From assembly GCF_022539665.2 (NCBI RefSeq), contig NC_081336.1, positions 5,038,221 to 5,102,220 of the forward strand: a stretch of 64,000 nucleotides of DNA, read 5' to 3'. The notes below the pieces were generated by a model, which did no database searches, was not told the origin of the DNA, and saw only the letters and a program-made list of their open reading frames with translations. The DNA is from Daphnia carinata. Taxonomy: Eukaryota; Arthropoda; Branchiopoda; Diplostraca; Daphniidae. Both the position numbers and the translations under genes were made by a program. Positions 10,813 to 21,440 of this stretch are shown here, in pieces (the first letter of the stretch is position 1; every line of letters starts with the position of its first letter).

Positions 10813-11180
10813 GTTATTCCGAATCTCTCATCAGTTGATATCTTCATCACGCATAATTAACCACACTCGCTTATAGAAGCACAACACTTCGTCACTCTTC
10901 CTTCACTTTTCTTCTTTCCCTTTCCCCAATTAATAAATGGTAGTAAACTAACTGTAAAAAGGCATGGAAGAAAAACGAGCCGTGATGCGCCCTTGGAGGA
11001 ACGCTATCCGACCCTTCACAGCAATAAATAATTCCCCTCAAGACCACGTCAAGCAACTGACACCTGTTAAAACAATCGAGTGACGCCTCAAGAGACTTAG
11101 TGTTAAAACTCGGACTTTTTAACAAGAAAAACAATAAGAGCAGCCGAAGAACTACAAATGGAAGGTTTGACGATATAAGT

Positions 11181-11252
11181 CAACGCGTCTTGAACGCAGG
11201 ACCTTCACTTTTGATTCATCAACGCTGCCGGTCGTCAGCGCTAGTCCATCTG
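11181..11252 (-). repeat. Antisense tRNA-like sequence (c) in RE1
   Basis: The minus strand reads ACTAGCGCTGACGACCGG (box-A-like) and, about 35 bases on, CCTGCGTTCAAGACGCG (box-B-like with a short stem). It lies immediately upstream of accessory ORF B, in the opposite orientation to the element. Confidence 0.5.
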
Positions 11253-11279
11253 TAAACGGTGACCCAACGACTTCACAAG

Positions 11280-11638
11280 ATGGCCGAAGATGACTCGCGG
11301 AGACCGTCATTACCCCTTTTTAAGCGATTTCGCCGTGACAACAACACCGAGAATTACGTGGTAGTGATGGAAGCTACCAGCACCTCTTCAACAGTGGAGG
11401 AAAAGGACCGGGAGCGGGAGCGGTCGACACCCGGCGCCCATCCGGACCTAGTTTGAGAAATCTCCAGCACGATCTCCAAAACCGCTGGAGAATAGCCAGG
11501 TTAACGAGAGCTCGGACAGAAGAACTCGTCCAGCTCCTCGAGCGAGAAGAATGGCACCGAGCAACCGAAGTGTTCACTTCGATTCTTGATTTGGATCCGG
11601 AAACTCGCCGCCCCAAACCGCCTTCGGAAGAAAATTAA
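11280..11638 (+). pseudogene. RE1 accessory ORF B (ILDLDP-motif protein, frameshifted)
   Basis: ATG 11280 opens a polar N-terminal part (MAEDDSRRPSLPLFKRFRRD) that stops at TGA 11454-11456. The conserved C-terminal part is in the frame one base back (11453-11638): TEELVQLLEREEWHRATEVF and ILDLDPETRRP, ending in TAA. The start is similar to the MAENNDSR start of the RE2 copy, and the end matches ORF A and the RE2 copy. Either a frameshift mutation or a small unrecognised intron separates the parts. Function unknown. Confidence 0.55.
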
Positions 11639-12923
11639 ATATTGCCTTTCCTTGTAATCCCAAATATCTCCGTGTGTTGCCATATGTTTCCTGCCCAACA
11701 ATACACCCAGCTAACAACGATATTCGCCCGCTCTTATTTTTAATATCTATTGCGCGTTCCATCTTGTGATAGGAAAAGAGAAAAAAAAATGAAAATAAAA
11801 AGGAAAGGGCTCTCCCTATAGCGGCGCATGAGAAAAGATATTCCCTGTGTTAGGCTTTACTATAAGAATCAGAGTTTTCTGAAACTTCCCTCTAAGTTTT
11901 TTTTCCCCTTCTTCTTCTCCTTTTTCTCCTTTTAGCTTTTCGATTCTCTCATTTCATTCAGTTCGTTTTCTCTCTCCTTTTGGTCCTTCTCGCATATGAC
12001 AAACCGAAGGCATAAGCTCCCCAGATTTTATATCCCCGTTAGAAAACGCCTATTCTACCCCAACCTCTTGTGTCTGAGACAAATTTCTCTTGTCTCGCGC
12101 GACCCGCTTCTTCTTGTTCGCCATATGTCTTGTCCCCTTTTTAGCGCCATTTTGTTTCTTTTCCCATACCATTCCTCATGTGTGGGACTTAGAAAATAAA
12201 AGCTAGATTTCGCGTCGTTCTCTCTTCATCGTATTGCATGAATTGTCATCTTTTGAGTAGTTTCGCACGTTTAAATTCGGATGTTTTATCTAATCCTACT
12301 GAGGAATCGATCCTCAGACCTCCAGCATCGTAGCTGAGCGCTCTGTCACTGAGCTATTAACACCTGTGTTACGCATTGCGTTGAGCTTAGCAAAAATGTA
12401 CCCTTCAAGCCCACCAAGCGCGCCCTTTTTCCCCTTTCTCGTATATCACTTGCCTTTTACCCTATCTGTATCCGCCCTTTGTTTAACCAAATGAAATGGT
12501 CCCTATGTGCCTTTCCGTCTTTAAATTGTAACCTGTATCTTTTTCTTCTCTTGTCCACATGATCCATTATTTCCCAGATTTTTCTTTTATTTCATTGAGA
12601 TTGTCTTTTCCTCTTCCTAATGACACCGGTCTTGATATAAAAATATTCCCTTTTATACCGATAAAACGCGTTTTTCCATGCCCTACATGCGTATTTTTAC
12701 CCGCGCGCGACCATCGGCAACTGTTTAAAGGCCGACGGGAGATCGTTGACCTTTTTCAATTGCCGTCATATATACTTTTCCGCTTTTACTTTCTATTTTA
12801 CCTTCTTTTATATTACCCTACTTAGTTTTAAGAAACCCACATGATGTCATGAAATGTTTTTATCTATATGATACGCTGCTTAACTTGATTGTAATGTTTA
12901 CTCTATGTTGCCGTCTATAGAAA
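11639..12923 (+). other. RE1 spacer between accessory ORF B and env
   Basis: About 1.3 kb of pyrimidine-rich, AT-rich DNA with no convincing ORF; the short frames at 11996-12199 and 12559-12825 have no recognisable content. It contains an antisense tRNA-like sequence at 12300-12362. The equivalent spacer in RE2 (29153-30304) is of similar length and also has one antisense tRNA-like sequence. It could serve as a 5' leader or intron for a spliced env mRNA; this is inference. Confidence 0.45.
12300..12362 (-). repeat. Antisense tRNA-like sequence (d) in RE1
   Basis: The minus strand has TAGCTCAGTGACAGAGC, close to a tRNA D-arm with box A, then CTCAGCTACGATGCTGGAG (anticodon-arm-like), then GAGGATCGATTCCTC (T-arm with box B). 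It is the most tRNA-like of the set. The RE2 sequence at 29558-29620 aligns with it over about 50 bases (GCGCT, GATGC, AGGTCTGAGG, CAGTA in the same order). Confidence 0.6.
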
Positions 12924-13966
12924 ATGTCGCCGATTCCATTCATACTGTTGTTAAGCCTTTACTGGTTACACCCGCAGGCATTTCAAACAACTGTATGCGA
13001 CTGTTCCGAACCACTAAAACGGGGAATACTTCAATTCTCCGACGATGACTGTCAGCCGATTGCGCCTGATAATAAAGCCGTGAAGGTGAAATATGCAATT
13101 TATAGTGAAGAACGTGCCGCGGCTAAATTTCCCGGATATATTTGCGCAAGATGGAAGAATATACGGCGCATCACCATGAACTTTTTCGGTCAATTAGTGG
13201 TAGTGCCGGATAAAATTTCGATTGATACTTCACCCGCCGAGTGTAATGAGATGATTAACCATAAACGATGTGACGAAAATCAACTGACTTTTTCAGACGA
13301 TAAATTTGTATTTGACCGTGAACCTGACATTTTCGGATATTGGTTACAAACAATTGATTCTGAAATTATAAACTGTGTTCTGGAGAAAGTACAACTTTTT
13401 CAGCAACACGAAGACGCCGATTTTGCAACACCGATCGGAACAGCTTCAGCCACGACTGGAAATTTATCACATAATCACCTAACACTGATTTGGGATAAAA
13501 CCTATACACAGAAGACTAAACCGAAAACCCGACTAGTAGAAGATGGAATAGGTACACTGGTTCGTCTCCCGGGTGACGAGCCTGAATGATTTTCAGGCTC
13601 CAGGATGACGCCAAACAACTTGATTTTCATTTGAAGCCTATACAACGCTGTGCTTCCATGCAGACTAATTGCTCCAATAGGACTTCATCGTTTGGGATCA
13701 CCGGCCAATCACAACTCACTGTTGAGACGGCGGCCATCATGGAAAACTTTACAACTGCCGTGGTGACCCCAGCGCCACCTATCAACGAAAACTTAAACGT
13801 ACCCGCGAATATACAATATATTCGAGACCAGCTCACTAACCATAAAAATGAATTGGCAAATCAAATCAGGTTAATGCAATGGGTTATATGCTGGGTTATA
13901 TGCTGTTGCCCTTCCGATAGTCCAAGAGCTACAGGCCCCGAATCGATTCCGATGCATCAACTCTGA
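12924..13966 (+). pseudogene. env: RE1 env-like glycoprotein (frameshift and internal deletion)
   Basis: A signal peptide is followed by a Cys-rich ectodomain (VCDCSEP, YICARWKNI, AECNEM motifs). The frame stops at 13587-13589 and continues one base back from 13586; the RE2 copy (28390-29152) reads through this point in one frame, showing a mutation here. The downstream part ends in a hydrophobic/Cys stretch (WVICWVICCC) and short tail, so the middle and C-terminal ectodomain seen in RE3 (62865-64000) appear to be deleted. The overall pattern weakly resembles class III glycoproteins of arthropod negative-strand RNA viruses; this is inference. Confidence 0.65.
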
Positions 13967-13999
13967 TTACGGGACGTAATCTCACGCCGCCAGGAGTGA

Positions 14000-14739
14000 T
14001 GTAAAGAAGCCGACTATATTACTTTAACTTTTCTCGCTTTTGCTTCAGTAGAAAACACAAGTCTGGACATGGCAAATGCAACATCATATGCGCAGTTCAG
14101 CTGACCCAGATAAACACCTGCAGATGACTCAAGCAGACGATACGTCCCCAACATCACGCCACGTCGAACGGCATCTTTTAATTGGCTGCCGCGTGAGTGC
14201 ACAAGCTCCGCCCAATCACGCCACTTTTTGCAATATGCAAAGTTTCGTGATGAACCTAGCTGTTGACGGAGATCAGACAAGTTGTTGCAGCCGTGCCGAC
14301 TAGTTGCCTTAAAGCAGTTTTCCCTCGCCTTTATTAGTAGTATTGTGTAGTAGTTAATGTTTTGTGACTTGATCAGTAAAGTCAAACTTGCTCCGATTTA
14401 ACTGTATCCGCGAGACCCGATTGACTAGTTTCCCTTTATTTCTTGCTCCCTTTTTCGTATTTCTTGTGAGGAGAACGGTGAAGCGTTCGTTTCGTATCGT
14501 TATTCTTCCATCCCTATACTCGTGTAATCACGGTAAGACCCCGTTCTAATTGTTTCTTCTTTAACTTGTTTCTCAAATGTTTCTTCTTATCTTTTGTTCT
14601 CTTGTCTTTTTAATTCTTATGTCTTAGCTTGTAATAAACACATACATCATTGTGGGTAAAACGCCTCTTGAGTTCAGTGCATTCTCTTATTGTCTTAATT
14701 CCGTAAAGTCCATCTTCCCACACGTGAAGATGCTTTACA
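14000..14739 (+). repeat. RE1 3' LTR
   Basis: Matches 3238-3976 from TGTAA to TTTACA with about a dozen differences by eye. It is preceded by a short purine-rich stretch (AGGAGTGA at about 13992-13999) that is a weak polypurine tract. It is followed directly by the second copy of the ATAG target duplication. Confidence 0.92.
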
Positions 14740-14840
14740 ATAGCTCCCAAAATGCTATTTCTATCACTGAATCCCAAAATCTCTCACCTCTGGTCAACCC
14801 CACTTTAGTGGACGAACCCTCTCACGTTGTTGGAAAATAA
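14740..14840 (+). CDS. 3' part of the ORF split by RE1
   Basis: Beginning with the second ATAG copy, the frame that was open before RE1 (3089-3237) continues for 32 codons to TAA at 14838-14840. Continuity of the frame across a clean insertion supports the idea that this was once one reading frame. Product unknown. Confidence 0.4.
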
Positions 14841-14879
14841 GCCAGCCTAAGTTAGAACTTTGCATTTCCGAATTTTTAA

Positions 14880-15335
14880 AATTTCTTACTTTTGGCATAT
14901 AGATAACGTGGCAGTTCACAGACCTGCTCTGTTGGAATGAGATCTAGGCTTAGCGGTGGCCAGACCATACGCTGTAGGATGCCTGAATGGAAATAGTGCA
15001 AGCTAAAATTAATAACTACTTTATCTACTTCATTCCATCGTCGTTTAAGTATAAATTTTGTAGTAACAAAAAGCGGAACTTCAAGTAACAACACCCGTGA
15101 GTTGCATACCTTTATATTCTTTACACAGTAAATATCCCCTGCAGAGTCTCGAAGCATGTATTGGATCGTTGTCCTTCTGGAAAACCAAACGTTTTCTGGT
15201 TAAGGAAAATCATGCTGGAATAGCCTGTTGGATCAGGATATTATGGTAGGCCGTTTTGTCCACAAATCGATCAATTCTTTACAATATTGATATGCCATTT
15301 GCTCATATTTCGCCTCAAACTATAATAGAGCCTCG
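14880..15335 (-). pseudogene. Tc1/mariner-like transposase remnant
   Basis: On the minus strand a frame with FQKDNDPIHASRL (about 15185 to 15145) matches the catalytic-Asp region of Tc1 transposases, and VWPPLSLDLIPTEQV (about 14972 to 14930) matches the following WP-S-DLNPIE block with the second Asp. Spacer sequence between them is frameshifted and partly unrelated. Only the C-terminal half is visible; no inverted repeats were found. Confidence 0.65.
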
Positions 15336-15533
15336 GGTAGTGTCATTAAGCATCCCATAAGCTGAACGCGGTGTTTGGATGCTTGTTTACTAGCAAGCTA
15401 GTCAGTAGAGGTAACTAATCTTACAGAAAGTACATTTTAAAAACCTCTGCGCGATAGCTCATACTTAATTAACACCAAAAATTTCTTTATTTTTGAAATC
15501 GTCATTTTCACTGTCCCACTTTTCCATATGTGC
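15336..15533. other. Noncoding, AT-rich
   Basis: No ORF, repeat or motif of note was seen between the Tc1 remnant and the RE5 fragment. Confidence 0.4.
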
Positions 15534-17302
15534 TTAGCACTTATCGCCATAAGACGCTATGTCAAATAGTCCCAAAATTCCTAAGTGTTCGGACACGGCG
15601 GGTACTGTATGCCACTTTAATCCAGCCAACACTTTATCCATAAGACGCTGAAACGTTGCTGAAGCATAATTTAGACTAAAAGGTAAGACCGTCGGGTGTA
15701 ACAAAGGCCATCTTCTCTTGAGCTTCTTTCGCAACCTCGTAATTGCCAATAGCCACTTATGAAATCTAAACAAAAGAATAAAATATGCCTCCACCAGTCG
15801 GCTGACACCGTCATCAATTATTGGAAAAGGGTAGACGTGGCATTTCGTATTCTCGTTTGGACGACGAAAATCGACACAGAAACGATAATCGACATCGAAA
15901 CGACACAAAACGATCTCCTGTCTTGGCCTTGCGTATATGAACTACATATGAGCTTCACGAGCTAAACTACTCTTCTGTGATGCCATTTTCAAGCATTTTA
16001 TCTACTATATCAGCAATAATTTGTCGTTCGAAGGACGGTACGGCGCAGATCGAATTAGCCGAGAATCACAAGTGCCTATATGATGTACCACTTCACTTCA
16101 GCCGAACAAAAAAATTACGTCGATTTAGTTTCAGTTCAGTTAGCGCATAATTTACGACTGGTATATTAACTTCTCCTTTTCAATGTTTACAGCGCTAGAT
16201 GGAATAACCTACTCTTTCTCTGGTTTGGAACAGGCATTAAATTTTATGACATCCGTGCCGGAAATTTCTTCTGACTTCTTTCCGTTCACAAAACGAGAAA
16301 ATTGGGAGGGATGACTTGATATCCATCTATTTCCACCGGCACCCAACTACGCGCTTGGAAAGTCACTGCTTTGAGAGGGATTCCAAAACATCTTCGCTGA
16401 TTTCTAACATACCTTTAATTTTTTTTTCTTACTGTCTAAAGTAGTTTCGTCGATCTCTTCCTTTTCAATAGCAACATTACTTTCTTTCCTCACCATTTAA
16501 TACATTTTTTGCTTTTTCAACTCGACAAATGTTTTTTTTAATTGCTTTTCTTTACTTTTACTATGACTCTCTTCCGATCTTCCCAAGACCATTTCAATTC
16601 CCTCTTTCCTTATTATTATACTGGTAATACTTTTGACTATCTATTCTACAGCCAATTTTTGTGAGCAACGGCGCTGTCTTAAGTGCCGTTATTTTACCTA
16701 TCTTTACAAACCTTAAATTGAATATTTATGGCAAGGTTCCCTAAACGTGCATCATCCTATTGTTGATCCCTTTAAGTTTCACTAACGACACTTCCGGACT
16801 TCCATGGAAAACCCAGCGAACAACACTTAACCGAACTGCGCTAACCCTAGCACCCGATTCGACAAGGGCTGCAACCTCTTCTATTTTTTCGATCCATAAC
16901 TTCATTGTGGGTAAAGCGGGGCGATGCCATATCCTTTACGTGTCCTTGCGCCATTTTGTGATGGAACATTTCAAGCGATATGCGCTAGCCTGAACGCGTA
17001 ACATCTTTGTGGTGGACCTCTTGAAAGCGTTGTTCCACTGCACCTAGGATACGTCGTTCCAGAGAAAGGAGTATCATTAGTCGAACCCACTGCAAGTTGT
17101 GACACAGAACACGAGATTTGATTCACTCATCGATCTTTTGAATTTTGAAAAAGTGCTACGAAATCTGGTGTTGCTGGGTTAGTCGTCACCAGCGGTGGAT
17201 TCGTTCTCACGAAGTCTATTTCTGGAGTCGGTGCAAAATTACCGTGCTTCGCGGGTGACGGTAACCCCAGTTGATCCAAATCTCTCATTCGAGTCAATAT
17301 AC
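15534..17302 (-). pseudogene. RE5: internal Gypsy fragment, gag C-terminus to RT
   Basis: Reading the minus strand from 17300 downward: a gag C-terminal motif (MRDLDQLGLPSP, about 17292-17257) like that of RE4, a degenerate zinc-knuckle region (about 17050-16920), a protease motif VAALVESGA (about 16890-16855; Asp changed to Glu), a PR-RT linker, and an RT fragment with YRFCVDFRR and ATFQRLMDKVLAGLKWH (15908-15534). Many stops and frameshifts. The upstream side abuts the 3' LTR end of RE6 at 17303, so RE6 probably inserted into this element. Confidence 0.65.
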
Positions 17303-17822
17303 TGTAAGGAACTTATCAGCTCGGCTAATATTTTCCTGACTAACAATAATATAACATAACAGGACATAAGGGTACACGCAAAGGTACTCGTCATAATTCA
17401 CTTACATGAAGGTACTCGCCATAATTTAACACACGTTTGTCACTTAATAACTTATTAGTTAAAGAATAGATAAACGTACCAAGATGGAACTTCGTTTTTG
17501 TTTAACTCGCACCGAATAACTCTATCTCTAACAGCCTTAATTGAATAAACTAGAATTAATCAACAACAGCTCGCTGTGCCTCCCTTCTTTTCGCCTACGT
17601 TGTTATACATTTCTTCAGAAAACCAATGACAGCTGACGGTCTACGAGATGACGAAGTGGCAAACGTTCGCAGCTTTTTACACGGCCTCTCCGGGCTTGTG
17701 TTTTCTTACAAGAAAACCGAAAAACATTAAATACAAACAAATATTCTGGCTTATAGGTATAAAACATAAAAAGTAGACAATAAAATAGATCTGCAACGAT
17801 TTTATCCTCTAAGTAGCACAGG
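17303..17822 (-). repeat. RE6 3' LTR candidate
   Basis: On the minus strand it would start TGTGCTACTTAG near 17822 and end GAACTTATCAGCTCGGC-like sequence (in complement) and CCTTACA at 17303. Only the last 42 bases match the LTR at 24265-24759 (one difference). Purine-rich runs (AAGAAGGAAATTGGAAGG, about 17883-17866, and AAATAAAATAAAA) precede it and could be the polypurine tract. A short direct repeat, AAGGTACTCG(T/C)CATAATT, lies at about 17380-17425. The start is uncertain. Confidence 0.4.
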
Positions 17823-17939
17823 ATTTTATTTTATTTCAGTTCTGTGGGCTTTAGGGCCTTCCAATTTCCTTCTTGTTGTGTTCTAAAGATTCGCAACTGG
17901 TTAATGTGAGCTGAAAAACGTCGCCATTCTTTTTTTTTC

Positions 17940-18860
17940 TTGCAGCAGGAATATCTTCTACAAGATACGTTACTGGAGAGCGTCGATACACTATTTGAAA
18001 GGTCCAATTTATTTAGGTAATAATTTTTGCGCCCGATGAAGTGAACGTATTGTTCGGGCTACTAGTACGAGATCTCCAGTTTGGAAACTTCTCGGTTTCC
18101 ATTTCATGTCATAACGCTTTTTGACGTTAGCTTGGTGAATTACAAGCTTCTAATGTACTCTTCGCCGAAAGTGAATTACTCGTTGGAGAAATGCGCAATG
18201 GATTTCTGCAGTCTTTAGGGGCCAGGGAAATTTTTGTTCGAGCGGAAACTCGTGTTTTCTCCCCTATGGCATTTCAAAGGGCGTCGTATCCGTGTTCACT
18301 TGTCTAGCGGTATTAATGGCCAGAGTAGTATTTGCAAATTTCATATCCCAGTCAGTATGTTTTGGATTAGCGAAGGCTTTGAAATGCTTCTGCTAAAGAT
18401 CGGTTAGCACGTTCTACCTGTCCATTGGATTGGTGATGTTCACTCGTTACGAGGGAATGTTGAATTCCCCTCTTGTACTTTTTGTTGGAGATTTTTCGCT
18501 ATAAATCCCGCACCCTGGTCAGTAATAATTCTTCGGGGATAACTGTGGCTTGCGATTAATTCGGTCGAAGAAACGTTTCTATCGAAGTTACTGATACAGT
18601 TTTTACTGATTTTGCTATGACCCATTTTGGAAGTTACTCAATAGCCACAAGAATGTAACAATTTCCAGTTTTAGTTTTCCTGAAAGGGCCGATATGGTCG
18701 AGTCCAACAAAAAGGAAGATATTGTGGGTGGTGATATAGATTGAAGCTCGACTATGGCGCTGGATAATTTCTCATTCTTTTGACAGAATGCGCAGGCAGC
18801 AACATAAGCTTTTACACTAAGTGAAAGACGCGGCCACTAATACTTTTCAATAGTTTTTGC
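17940..18860 (-). pseudogene. RE6 integrase remnant
   Basis: On the minus strand a zinc-finger part with ACAFCQKNEK (about 18805-18775) is followed by a core with RRIITDQGAGFIAKN (about 18537-18493), the second catalytic Asp motif of Gypsy integrases, and a C-terminal region readable only with many stops down to about 17945. Non-functional. Confidence 0.65.
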
Positions 18861-18975
18861 TTTGGTTTTGAAAACTCTGAAGGCATTGCCATCTGCAGAA
18901 TCATAATAAGCTTTTAAGATTTCTCGTCGTAAATTCGATGAGACGACAAGTTGTGATTGACTTCCAGGGATTTTG

Positions 18976-20638
18976 TTAAACCGGTAAAAAACCCCACCAT
19001 GAAGACAAACGGGTTGTTGAATTTGTTTGTTTTTCTCGAGTTAAATTTATATTTTCTAACTTAAGAAGCGGTGTCCGAATAGTTTCATCGCCTTGTTGCC
19101 ACATTGCTAACTCTTCCTTGGAATAATGTTGATAACAGCGAACGGGCATTGGTCTCTTGTCCTTTTCTGCCATTTGGTCAGCTTTTTGTTGTTCTGATAC
19201 TTCTTTAACCCGAAGCAGAAAATTGAAAATTTTGCTTCTCCACTACAGAATCAGTCTCAACCGGATGGCGGGAAAGATTGTCAGCCACCCTGTTGTCAGT
19301 TCCCTTTAAATGAGTTATTGTAAAATTAAATTCTTGTCGTTGAAGCACCCAGCGAGTTAGCTTTCCCCTTATATCCTTCTTTTGGGCTAACCATCGTACC
19401 ACATTGTTATCTGTCTTGACACGGAAGGCTTGACCGTAAAGGAAGTGTCTAAGCCTGGCTAGTGCCCACACGAGTGCTAGACATTCCAATTCGTTAGATA
19501 ATAATGATAATGATAATTGAATTCAGCAGGTGACAATCTTCGATTTATGTATGACACTTCATGTAAGATGTTATTGTTTTCTTGCATCAATACAGAACCT
19601 AATCCGACAACACTGGCATCGACAAGTACCTCACACATGCCTCCATCGATGGGTTGACTGAGTAACGGAATATTTAGTAGACTCACTTTTATGTTCTGGA
19701 AGACTAGTTCTTGTTCTCTGCCCCAAGTCCAGGTAGTATTTTTTCGGAGTAGGTTTTAAAGGGGTGTAACCAAGGAAGCAAAGTGATTAAGAAATCATCG
19801 GTAGTACGGAATTATGCCTAGGAAACTTTTTAAATTTTTTAGTCTTCTGGCTGGTGTGTCATGCTTTGGCGACGGATAGTTGGTGATTGCGGATAGTTTA
19901 TCGGGATTTGGTCTCAAGCCTTTTGCGGTGACCGGGTGTCCTGAACAAAGAATTTCACTCAGTGCGAATGTACATTTATCAACATTCAGGGTTAGCTGTG
20001 CTGTATCAAGAGCTTTAAACACCTCTAATTTGTTGTTATGTCCGTAGAAGGTTTTTCCGTACACCACAATATCGTCAAGATACACTAAACAACCGTCCCA
20101 TTTCAGTCCAGTCAAAACACGATCCATCACTCGCTGGAATGTAGCGGGTGCATTGCAAAATCTGAAAGGAAGCTTTTTACTTTCGTAAAGCTCATCAGGC
20201 ATAATAAATGCAGTTTAAGGTTGATTGTCTTTATTCATTGGGAGTTGCCAATATCCGCTTTTAAGATCTAGGCTAATGAAAGCTTGCGCCCTCCGAAATG
20301 GTCCAGAAAATCATCAACTCTGGGAAGTGGATAAACGTCGCGAACTGTGATTGCGTTCAGTCGACGATAGTCAATGCAAAAACGGAGTTCGCCATTCTGC
20401 TTTGGGACCATAACTACAGGTGAAGCCCAAGGACTAGATGATGCTGTATGATGTAATCCTGAAGTATTTTAGTATCTAGATTTTGAATGGCTTCTCTTTC
20501 TTTGCCACTTACGGGATAAGGAGCTGTCCGTATAGGTGGATGATTGCGAGCGTCAATGTGATGCTCTGTCGTGTTGGAACTCTTCAGATAGGTTGTATTG
20601 TTGCCATGGTAGAAGAGATAATGGTATCTGGTAAGCAT
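18976..20638 (-). pseudogene. pol: RE6 reverse transcriptase and RNase H
   Basis: Minus-strand frames show the pre-RT motif TTEHHIDARNHPPIRTAPYPVS (20638-20414, split here for length: TTEHHIDARN then PIRTAPYPVS), the fingers region [14 protein letters not shown] (about 20390-20340), then CNAPATFQRVMDRVL and the catalytic YLDDIVVYG (20202-19795), RNase H with VDASVVGLGSVLMQ (19686-19477) and ECLALVWALARLR plus LSRHP (19489-19205), and a linker at 19173-18976. Frames change several times with stops between. Confidence 0.8.
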
Positions 20639-20989
20639 AGCTCAATAGCTGATCGATTCTGGGCAGGTAGCCCATCTAGGTGTTTCGAAAGATCATCTGG
20701 TAATTTTTTTTCTGTTGGTGGTCCCGTAGTGAGACTTCCAATAGTTTCATCTAGAAATTAAGGCCAATAGGCGATGGGTATACGTTCAGCAACCGTTATT
20801 TCTTTTTTGAAGTGGAAGGTGACCCGCTTCATCGACGGATTGATACCAGAGATATACAAGGTGCTACCCAGTTCTCGAAGTAAGCAGTTCGGAATATCCA
20901 TTCATTTCCTGGTTTTGCAGAGATGCTTCGATTTACAACCAAGGGTTGTTTGTTTGAATTGCTGAAAAATGTCTGGGTCTCAACCCAGA

Positions 20990-21440
20990 TTCAGTCTAAA
21001 AGTTGTGTGTGTATTACATGGGCCTATCTGGCTCTTTTATACGCATAAATCCACGTTGACAGTTCGAAATATTGGATTAACATAAATTTAAACGTTGGTC
21101 TAGATATCACCGCTATTCTTCTTTATCTTGGCCGCGGGATGTTACTCTTCCTCTGATGACATGAAATCGCTTTCTAGATGCGTGGAGGGTTTCCCCTTCG
21201 GCTGTATCCTCTTCTCCTTCCTTTGGTTTCTGCGGTTCTAATCTATTCTTTTCACTTTGACGTTTAACCTTACGCCGTCTTACCACGTGTCTGTCTTACT
21301 TCCCCGGTCTTGGTCTGCTTCTTCCGCCTGGAGCTCAGGTCTCACCATCTGCCGGGATCTATTTTTCTTTGGCTCACTGTTTCCGATATTTTGTCTTCTT
21401 CTTCCTTGTCGAACCTAAGCGTGTTTCGGACGGTAACGTA
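20990..21440 (-). repeat. LTR-like repeat L inside RE6
   Basis: This segment aligns with 22930-23530 in several blocks: a GTGTGTATTAC start, CGTTGACA and AAACGTTGG, CCGCGGGATG, and a GTTTAACC...TCTTCCGCCTGGA-type block near 21260-21340. They are clearly related but strongly diverged. Position and orientation fit a pair of LTRs of an old insertion around the zinc-knuckle and protease segment. Exact ends were not resolved. Confidence 0.4.

Larger units (their letters stand above)
10291..11179 (+). other. RE1 spacer between accessory ORFs A and B
   Basis: About 0.9 kb without a convincing ORF. It holds two antisense tRNA-like sequences (10511-10580 and 10738-10812) that resemble each other, separated by AT-rich DNA. 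The short frames seen on the minus strand cross the tRNA-like sequences and are not supported as genes. Confidence 0.5.
3238..14739 (+). mobile_element. RE1: complete env-bearing Gypsy-type LTR retroelement
   Basis: The element is bounded by direct repeats 3238-3976 and 14000-14739, both starting TGTAA and ending TTTACA, and is flanked by a 4-bp duplication ATAG (3234-3237 and 14740-14743). Order: LTR, primer-binding site, two overlapping ORFs, gag, PR-RT-RNase H, (integrase missing), accessory ORF A, tRNA-like repeats, accessory ORF B, env-like gene, LTR. The LTRs differ at roughly a dozen positions by eye, so the insertion is fairly recent. Coding regions carry only a few stops and frameshifts. 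With integrase deleted, it either moved in trans or lost the domain after insertion. Confidence 0.92.

Noticed and set aside
12300-12362. Functional tRNA gene
   Set aside because: Box A and box B are good, but the anticodon arm is imperfect, the acceptor stem does not pair, and related degenerate copies sit in the same retroelement lineage.
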